Shown piece after piece: positions 57,036 to 64,000 of a stretch of DNA of 64,000 nt; position 1 is the stretch's first letter; each line of letters begins with the position of its first letter. Source of the DNA: VXPW01 sp965115815. GTDB lineage: Bacteria; Pseudomonadota; Alphaproteobacteria; TMED109. The notes beneath the pieces are model-generated. The model ran no database searches and had not been told where the DNA came from. It worked only from the letters and a program-made list of their open reading frames with translations. The stretch spans positions 3,224,001 to 3,288,000 of the forward strand of contig OZ220465.1 in assembly GCA_965115815.1 (NCBI GenBank), written 5' to 3'. The position numbers and the translations under genes were made by a program.

Positions 57036-57529
57036 GGCCGGACCGCCACCTGCATCAGCAGGTCGAGCGCCCGTACCGCCGCCTGCGTGCGCACCCGTCG
57101 CCGGTCACCAGCCAGCTGCAGCCGTTCGTGCCGGGGTCGCCGGCCGCGCCGGCCGGCCGCGATGTGCACCCGCCCGACCGGTTTGGCGGCGGTGGCGCCG
57201 GCCGGGCCGGCAATGCCCGTCACCGCCACCGCGAGATCGACCGGAGCGCGCGCAAGGGCTCCGGTCACCATCGCCCCCGCCACTTCCTCGCTGACCGCTC
57301 CGTACGCGGCCAGGACCGTCCGGGGAATCCCGAGCAGCTCGGCCTTGGCGTCGTCCGCGTACACCACGAAACCGCGATTCAGGACCCGGGATGCACCCGG
57401 GGCATCGGTCAGCGCCGCCGCCACCATGCCGCCCGTGCACGATTCGGCGGTCGCGAGCGTCAGCCCCGCGCCCTCCAGCAGCTGCAGGCACGCGGCGCCC
57501 CGCCGCACCAGTTCAGACCCAAGCGTCAC
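57032..57529 (-). CDS. pncC: CinA C-terminal domain protein (nicotinamide-nucleotide amidase PncC)
   Basis: 165 residues corresponding to the C-terminal domain of CinA only. Key motifs: ATAESCTGGMVAA, VYADDAKAELLGI, AYGAVSEEVAGAM and AVTGIAGPAG. It deamidates NMN to NaMN in pyridine nucleotide recycling. The GTG at 57,529 lies inside pgpA (17-base overlap) and gives the standard start. An N-terminal molybdopterin-like domain is absent, as is usual in alphaproteobacteria. Confidence 0.92.
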   Translation of the reverse strand: MTLGSELVRRGAACLQLLEGAGLTLATAESCTGGMVAAALTDAPGASRVLNRGFVVYADDAKAELLGIPRTVLAAYGAVSEEVAGAMVTGALARAPVDLAVAVTGIAGPAGATAAKPVGRVHIAAGRRGRRPRHERLQLAGDRRRVRTQAAVRALDLLMQVAVRP

Positions 57530-57992
57530 GCAGCATCCCCGCTCCCCAGGTACCGCCGAGCGCCAGCCCGCCGGCGGCCAGGTCGTCCAGCATGACCCCC
57601 AGCCCGCCGGACACCCGCGCATCCAGCCACGAGATCGGGAACGGCTTGACGATGTCGAGCACCCGAAACAGGCCGAAGGCCGTGCCGATCAGCACGGCGT
57701 CGCCGCCGGCCGCAGCCAGGGGGATCAGCATCCCGGCCACCTCGTCCACGACGACCTCGGGCGGATCGCGGCGCCCGGTGACCCGGCCGTAGCGGCCGGC
57801 CGCCCACCAGCCGATTCCCGCCACGCAGGCCGCCGCCGCGAGAACCGCGGCCGCGCCTCCGAGCAGGTGCAGGCCCGCCCCGACCGGCAGCGCCGCCGCG
57901 GACGCAAGCGTCCCGGGCGCCGGCCCGATCCGGCCCAGACCCCCGGCCAGGGCTGCGGCTTCCGCCACGCGGTCGCACCGGGCCGCGTTCAT
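57513..57992 (-). CDS. pgpA: Phosphatidylglycerophosphatase A
   Basis: 159 residues, integral membrane. Typical motifs: GLGRIGPAPGTLASAAALP, DPPEVVVDEVAGM with the acidic residues, FGLFRVLDIVKPFPI and GGLGVMLDDLAAG. It dephosphorylates phosphatidylglycerophosphate to phosphatidylglycerol. The ATG overlaps the ispDF stop (ATGA). Confidence 0.94.
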   Translation of the reverse strand: MNAARCDRVAEAAALAGGLGRIGPAPGTLASAAALPVGAGLHLLGGAAAVLAAAACVAGIGWWAAGRYGRVTGRRDPPEVVVDEVAGMLIPLAAAGGDAVLIGTAFGLFRVLDIVKPFPISWLDARVSGGLGVMLDDLAAGGLALGGTWGAGMLRDAWV

Positions 57993-59176
57993 TCCCGCGC
58001 CGACGGAGCCAGCAGCGTGGCCAGCGCGAACGCCGCGATCCCTTCGCCGCGGCCGGCGAACCCGAGCCCCTCGGTGGTGGTCGCCTTCACGCTGGCGGCG
58101 CCGGCCGGAATCCCCAGAATGCCGGCCAGCGACCGGCGCAGACGGTCGCGGTAGGGGGCGATGACGGGCGTCTCGCAGACGAGGGTGACGTCCGCATGCA
58201 CGATTTCGGCACCCGCTTCCTCGGCCATGCTCCGGACCCGCTCCGCGAGTGCGGCCGAATCGGCCCCGCGCCAGCGCGGGTCACCGGGGGGAAAGTGCTG
58301 GCCGAGGTCGCCCCGGCCCAAGGCGCCCAGGATCGCATCGGCGACGGCATGCAGACCGACATCCGCGTCGGAATGACCCACCAGCCCCCGATCGTGCGGA
58401 ATGTCGATCCCGAGCAGCCGGACCCCGTCGCCCGGCCCGAACCGGTGCACGTCGCATCCGTGGCCGGTGCGCGGCAGGCGCGCGTCCGACAGCCGCGCGA
58501 AGCGGTCCAGGTCGTCCCCATCCGTGACCTTCAGGTTCCCCGCATCCCCGGGCACGGTCCGGACGACGCCGCCGGCCGCTTCCACCAGCGCGGCGTCGTC
58601 CGGGGCGGCCGGCGCGCCGGCCGCCGCCCGGTGCGCGCCCAGAACCGTCTCGAAGCGGAACCCCTGCGGCGTCTGGGCGCCGCGGAGGCCGGTGCGGGGC
58701 AGGGTGCGCCGGACCCGGCCGGTGCGGTCGACCTCCTTCACGGTGTCGGTCAGCGGCAGGGACGGGACGGCGCCGTCGGCGTCCGACAGGGCATCGAGCA
58801 CCCGGCCGATCACCGCCCGGCCGGGGCGGGGGCGGGCCCCGTCATGGATGAGCACGGACCGCGGCGGATCCGGCGCCATGGCCTCGAGACCCGCCGCCAC
58901 GCTCGCCTGCCGGGTGGTCCCGCCCCGGTCCAGCAGCCGGACTTCGAGGCCGGCCAGCGCCGCCGCGGCGCGGGCTCCCTGGCCGGGCGCCACCACCGCC
59001 AGCACCCGGTCCACGCGGGCATGGCCGGCAAAGGCCTCGACCGCCCAGCGCAGCAGCGGGCGGCCCCGCACGGTGCGGAACTGCTTGGCCACGCCGCCTC
59101 CGGCCCGCTCGCCGCGCCCGGCCGCCACGACCAGCGCATCGACCCGCTCCGGCGGCGCGGCGGCGGACCGCGTCAC
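57989..59176 (-). CDS. ispDF: Bifunctional IspD/IspF enzyme of the MEP pathway
   Basis: 395 residues. The N-terminal IspD domain (about 1-225) joins CTP to MEP: ALVVAAGRGERAGGGVAKQF, VLIHDGARP and DTVKEVDRTG, LRGAQTPQGF. The C-terminal IspF domain (about 230-395) makes MEcPP: GCDVHRFGPGDGVRLLGI, with zinc ligands D and H, VGHSDADVGLHA, DLGQHFPPGDP and the KATTTEGLGFAGRGEG region. The fusion is common in alphaproteobacteria. The GTG at 59,176 overlaps the GMC oxidoreductase stop. Confidence 0.96.
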   Translation of the reverse strand: MTRSAAAPPERVDALVVAAGRGERAGGGVAKQFRTVRGRPLLRWAVEAFAGHARVDRVLAVVAPGQGARAAAALAGLEVRLLDRGGTTRQASVAAGLEAMAPDPPRSVLIHDGARPRPGRAVIGRVLDALSDADGAVPSLPLTDTVKEVDRTGRVRRTLPRTGLRGAQTPQGFRFETVLGAHRAAAGAPAAPDDAALVEAAGGVVRTVPGDAGNLKVTDGDDLDRFARLSDARLPRTGHGCDVHRFGPGDGVRLLGIDIPHDRGLVGHSDADVGLHAVADAILGALGRGDLGQHFPPGDPRWRGADSAALAERVRSMAEEAGAEIVHADVTLVCETPVIAPYRDRLRRSLAGILGIPAGAASVKATTTEGLGFAGRGEGIAAFALATLLAPSARE

Positions 59177-60786
59177 GCGCGCGCGTCCCGGCGGATCAGG
59201 TCGGCGCCTCGTTCCGCAATCATCATGGTGGGCGCGTTCGTGTTCCCGTGCGGGATGGTCGGCATCACGGAGGCATCCACCACCCGCAACCCCCGCAGAC
59301 CGCGTACCCGCAATCGCTCGTCCACCACCCCGTCCCGCCCCATCCGGCAGGTTCCGACCGGGTGGAAGATGGTGGTCGCGAGGGCGCCGGCCGCCGCGGC
59401 CAGACTCTCGTCGTCGTCGGGCGTCGGGCCCGGGCGGACTTCCGTCGCGCGGTACCGTTGCAGGGCCGGCCGGGCGCAGATCCGCCGGGTCAGGCGAATG
59501 GCGTCGGCCGCCACCCGCCGGTCCTCGGGCGCCGACAGGTAGTTGGGACGGATGGCGGGGGCGGCGCGGGCGTCCGGCGAGGTCGCGTGCACGCTGCCGC
59601 GGGATTCCGGCGCGAGGTTGCAGACACTGGCGGTGAAGGCGGGATACGGATCCAGCGGCGCGCCGAACCGTTCGAGACTGAGCGGCTGGACATGATACTG
59701 CAGGTTGACCGCGTCGCGGTCGGGATCCGAGCGGGCGAAGCACCCCAGCTGACTGGGGGCCATGGTCATGGGACCGCGGCGAAACAGCAGATACCGGAGC
59801 GCGATCCCGGTCTTGCCCCGAAGCGTCCCCGCGGTCTCGTTGAGCGTCCGGACGCCCTGCACCCGGTACACGAGCCGGATCTGGAGATGATCCTGGAGAT
59901 TCTCACCCACCGCGGCCCGGTCGAGGACCGGGGTCAGCCCGAGCTTCGCCACGCGTTCGGCCTGCCCGATCCCGGACAGCTCCAGAAGCTGCGGCGAGCC
60001 GACGGCGCCGGCCGCCAGGATGACCTCTCCCTTCGCCTCCGCCCGGCCCGCCGCGGCCCCCTGCCAGAGATCGATCCCGACCGCCCGTCCGGATTCGATC
60101 CGGATCCGCCGGACGTGCGCATGCGGAACCACTTCGAGATTGGCGCGCCGGCGGACGGGGTCGAGGAAGCCGCGCACCGCATTCCAGCGCCGGCCCCGCC
60201 GCTGGTTGACCTCGAAGTAACCGCACCCCGCATTGTCGCCGCGGTTGAAATCGTCGGTCGGCGGAATGCCGGCCTCGCGCGCCGCCGCCCGGAACGCATC
60301 CAGGATGTCCCACCGAACCCGCGCCTGCTCGACCCGCCACTCACCGCCCCGGCCGTGCAGCGGATCCCCGCCGCGCCAGTGGTCCTCGGCGCGGATGAAG
60401 TACGGCAGCACGTCCTCCCACGACCATCCGGCGTTTCCGAGCTGGCGCCAGTGATCGTAGTCGGCCGCATGGCCGCGCATGTAGATCATGCCGTTGATCG
60501 ACGAGCAGCCGCCCAGGACGCGGCCGCGCGCGTAGGGAACCGCGCGGCCTCCCAGCCCCGGCTCGACCTCGGTCGTGAAGCACCAGTCGACCCGCGGGTT
60601 CCCGAGGCAGTAGAGGTACCCCACCGGAATGCGAATCCAGGGCCAGCGGTCCGAACCGCCCGCTTCCAGGAGGAGGACGCGCACGCCCGGGTCCGCACTC
60701 AGGCGATTGGCCAGGACGCACCCGGCCGACCCCGCCCCGACCACCACGTAGTCGAACGTGCCGAGGCTTCGCACCTGTGCTCCCAT
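59173..60786 (-). CDS. GMC-family FAD oxidoreductase (choline-dehydrogenase-like)
   Basis: 537 residues. FAD-binding VVGAGSAGCVLANRL, GRVLGGCSSINGMIYMRG, AAGAVGSPQLLELSGIG, the active-site region HPVGTCRMG and NTNAPTMMIAERGADL are all present. It oxidises an alcohol; choline or a related alcohol is possible but unproven. First gene of the minus-strand operon, 141 bases from the divergent ntrB. In related genomes dusB usually lies between ispDF and ntrB; it is absent here. Confidence 0.9.
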   Translation of the reverse strand: MGAQVRSLGTFDYVVVGAGSAGCVLANRLSADPGVRVLLLEAGGSDRWPWIRIPVGYLYCLGNPRVDWCFTTEVEPGLGGRAVPYARGRVLGGCSSINGMIYMRGHAADYDHWRQLGNAGWSWEDVLPYFIRAEDHWRGGDPLHGRGGEWRVEQARVRWDILDAFRAAAREAGIPPTDDFNRGDNAGCGYFEVNQRRGRRWNAVRGFLDPVRRRANLEVVPHAHVRRIRIESGRAVGIDLWQGAAAGRAEAKGEVILAAGAVGSPQLLELSGIGQAERVAKLGLTPVLDRAAVGENLQDHLQIRLVYRVQGVRTLNETAGTLRGKTGIALRYLLFRRGPMTMAPSQLGCFARSDPDRDAVNLQYHVQPLSLERFGAPLDPYPAFTASVCNLAPESRGSVHATSPDARAAPAIRPNYLSAPEDRRVAADAIRLTRRICARPALQRYRATEVRPGPTPDDDESLAAAAGALATTIFHPVGTCRMGRDGVVDERLRVRGLRGLRVVDASVMPTIPHGNTNAPTMMIAERGADLIRRDARA

Positions 60787-60927
60787 GCCGGCCTCCCTCG
60801 CCCAGAGCACTGTGCCGGAGCGGGCCGGGCCGCGCAACGCCGCCCCCGCCGGCCCGCCGGCGGGGGCACGGCCGGGCCCGAGTTGGGGAACGCCGGGATT
60901 GGCAGTAGTCTCCCGAGATCCTGTCCC

Positions 60928-62070
60928 GTGCCGGAGCGCCGCGCCGTGGCCCGTGCAGCCGACCCGTGCGCCGTACCCGCGGTCGCGCCGCAGGATCTCC
61001 TCGACTCGCTGGCGGTGCCCGTGTTCCTGCTCTCGGAAACCGGCCGCATCCTCTACGTCAATCCGGCCGGCGAACACCTGTTCGGGACGGGCGCCCGCAG
61101 CCTCGTGCAGCGGCCAATCGCGACGGTGCTCTCGGGCGACAGCCCCGTCCTCGCCATGCTCGGGCGGGTCGGCCGACGCGGCGGCAGCGCCGTCGAGTAC
61201 GGCATCCGCCTGACCGGACCGGGCCTGCCGCCGCGTATCGTCGACGCCCGGGCCTCGCCCTGCCATGACGCCCCCGGCCGGATCGTCCTCACCCTCCATG
61301 CGCGGTCGGTGGCCCAGTCCATCGGCGGCCACCGCCTCGGCCAACTGAGCGCCGCCCGTTCGGCCACCGGCTTCGCCGAGACCCTGACCCACGAGATCCG
61401 CAATCCCCTCTCCGGGATCCGCGGCGCGGCCCAGCTCCTGGAGAAGTCCGTCGCTCCGTCCGACCGCGAACTGACCCGGCTCATCCGCGACGAGACCGAC
61501 CGGATCGGCAAGCTGCTGGCCCGCTTCGACACGTTCGTGGACGGGGCCGCGATGGGGACCGCCCCCGTCAACGTGCATGTCGTGCTGGACCGCGTGATCA
61601 TGCTGGCCCGGAACGGATTCGCGAACCGGGTGACCTTCACGCGCGAATACGACCCTTCCATCCCGCCGGTCCCGGGCGACCGGGACCGGCTGGTGCAGGC
61701 GTTTCTCAACCTCGTCAAGAACGCCGCCGAAGCCGACGCGGAAGGCACGACCCGCCTGATCACCGGGATCCGGCACGGCCTGCGGGTCCGGTCGGGAACC
61801 GCGGCCGAACGGGGCCTGCCCGTGTACGTGGCCGTCGAGGACGGCGGGCCGGGGATTCCCGAGGATCTGCGCCAGCACCTGTTCGAACCGTTCGTCACCA
61901 CCCGGGCCGGCGGGCGCGGCCTCGGGCTGTCCCTGGTGGCCCGGGTGGTCGAGGACCACGGCGGAGTGGTCGAGGTGACGGAGGCCGCCGCCGGGCCGGG
62001 TACGCGGTTCACCGTGTACCTCCCGGCCGACCCGGCCGCCGCGGACCGCGCGGGCGAACCGGTCGGCTGA
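60928..62070 (+). CDS. ntrB: Nitrogen regulation sensor histidine kinase NtrB
   Basis: 380 residues, cytoplasmic. A PAS-like domain (about 20-110, LLDSLAVPVFLLSETGRILYV) precedes the dimerisation helix with H155 in ETLTHEIRNPLSGIRGAAQLL (NtrB type) and the ATPase domain with N-box NLVKNAAEAD, G1 EDGGPGIP and G2 GGRGLGLSL. It phosphorylates NtrC under nitrogen limitation, normally under PII control. GTG at 60,928 is taken as the start; a GTG 18 bases downstream is an alternative. ntrC starts 2 bases after the stop. Confidence 0.94.
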   Translation: MPERRAVARAADPCAVPAVAPQDLLDSLAVPVFLLSETGRILYVNPAGEHLFGTGARSLVQRPIATVLSGDSPVLAMLGRVGRRGGSAVEYGIRLTGPGLPPRIVDARASPCHDAPGRIVLTLHARSVAQSIGGHRLGQLSAARSATGFAETLTHEIRNPLSGIRGAAQLLEKSVAPSDRELTRLIRDETDRIGKLLARFDTFVDGAAMGTAPVNVHVVLDRVIMLARNGFANRVTFTREYDPSIPPVPGDRDRLVQAFLNLVKNAAEADAEGTTRLITGIRHGLRVRSGTAAERGLPVYVAVEDGGPGIPEDLRQHLFEPFVTTRAGGRGLGLSLVARVVEDHGGVVEVTEAAAGPGTRFTVYLPADPAAADRAGEPVG

Positions 62071-62072
62071 CC

Positions 62073-63526
<1,454 letters not shown>

Positions 63527-63530
<4 letters not shown>

Positions 63531-64000
63531 CCGCCGCGGCCGGATTTCCGCTGCGGACGCGCCTGGTCCGGCTGACCGCCCGCACGCGGGTGCAACGGTG
63601 GCTGGCCTGGGGGCTGGCCCTGACCGGAGCCGGGCTGGGCATCGTCACGTACGTGGTGCTGACGCCCAGTGCCGATTCCGACCCCGACCTGATCATCGCG
63701 CTCCTGTACGCCGACCTGCTCGTGCTCGTGCTGCTGACCCTGATCCTCGCGCGCCGGGTCGCCCTGCTCTGGGTCCGCCGGCGCCGGGCGCAGCCCGGCG
63801 CCCGGATCCACGTCCAGCTGGTGGCCGCCTTCAGCCTGCTGGCCGCCGCGCCGGCCGTCATCGTCGCCGCCGGGGCCGCGGGCTTCTTCACGATCGGCAT
63901 CCAGGGCTGGTTCTCGGAACGGGTCTCGTCGGCACTGACGCACTCGCTGGCGGTCGCGGACGCGTACTACGAAGATCACCGCAAGCTGGTGCTGGCCGAC
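63527..64000 (+). CDS. ntrY: Membrane histidine kinase NtrY, 3' end outside window
   Basis: The open frame starts with a GTG overlapping the ntrC stop (GTGA) and continues through the end of the window (158 codons seen). It has three predicted membrane segments: WLAWGLALTGAGLGIVTYV, IIALLYADLLVLVLLTLIL and LVAAFSLLAAAPAVIVAAGA. The following FFTIGIQGWFSERVSSALTH, then SLAVADAYYEDHRKL, is the start of the periplasmic sensor region typical of NtrY. HAMP, PAS and kinase domains must lie beyond 64,000. NtrX is expected next. Confidence 0.88.

Overview
The window comes from a GC-rich alphaproteobacterium, most like the Rhodospirillales. The evidence is gene order and gene form: lptC-lptA-lptB-rpoN-ptsN followed by a short alphaproteobacterial HprK, an EIIA-Man and an HPr; a fused IspDF next to pgpA and a short CinA; and ntrB-ntrC-ntrY. 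The genus cannot be told from the sequence. Many coding genes start with GTG and overlap their neighbour by 4 bases.

Layout. 1-7.3 kb: core block for lipopolysaccharide (kdsD, lptC, lptA, lptB), sigma-54 (rpoN), the nitrogen PTS arm (ptsN, hprK, EIIA-Man, HPr) and a DSD1-type PLP enzyme. 7.3-10.6 kb: a short accessory island with a DNA methyltransferase, a truncated coupled partner gene and remains of IS66, IS4 and IS1595 transposases. 12.2-13.3 kb: mrp. 13.8-24.6 kb: a complete urea module, urtABCDE (ABC transporter) followed by ureDABCEFG (urease and assembly proteins), preceded by a near-perfect sigma-54 promoter. 24.6-37.3 kb: dense nested mobile DNA (IS5, three IS630 copies, IS66, two families of miniature elements, DUF4338/DruA-like fragments and a DUF4338-IS4 fusion). 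37.3-41.7 kb: SDR, YqgE and a SWIM-SNF2 helicase. 41.9-49.9 kb: an unknown two-gene module broken by a second IS66, then more decayed insertion sequences. 49.9-51.8 kb: an AAA ATPase plus DUF4276 pair, a likely defence cassette. 52.2-60.8 kb: an eight-gene minus-strand operon (GMC oxidoreductase, ispDF, pgpA, cinA-type, epimerase, creatininase-like, lytic transglycosylase, serine/threonine dehydratase). 60.9-64 kb: ntrB, ntrC and the start of ntrY.

How it fits together. RpoN, the NtrB/NtrC pair and a sigma-54 promoter in front of urtA lie in the same 64 kb, so the simplest reading is that nitrogen limitation switches on urea uptake and hydrolysis to ammonia. The PTS-Ntr proteins beside rpoN probably report carbon/nitrogen state to the same network.

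The mobile DNA can be read in layers, because target-site duplications survive: 5 bp for one 193-bp miniature family (seven copies), TA within CTAG for IS630 and its 251-bp derivative, and 8 bp for IS66 and its 165-bp derivative. These allow the order of insertion to be worked out and a broken host gene at 42.4-46.4 kb to be restored in frame.
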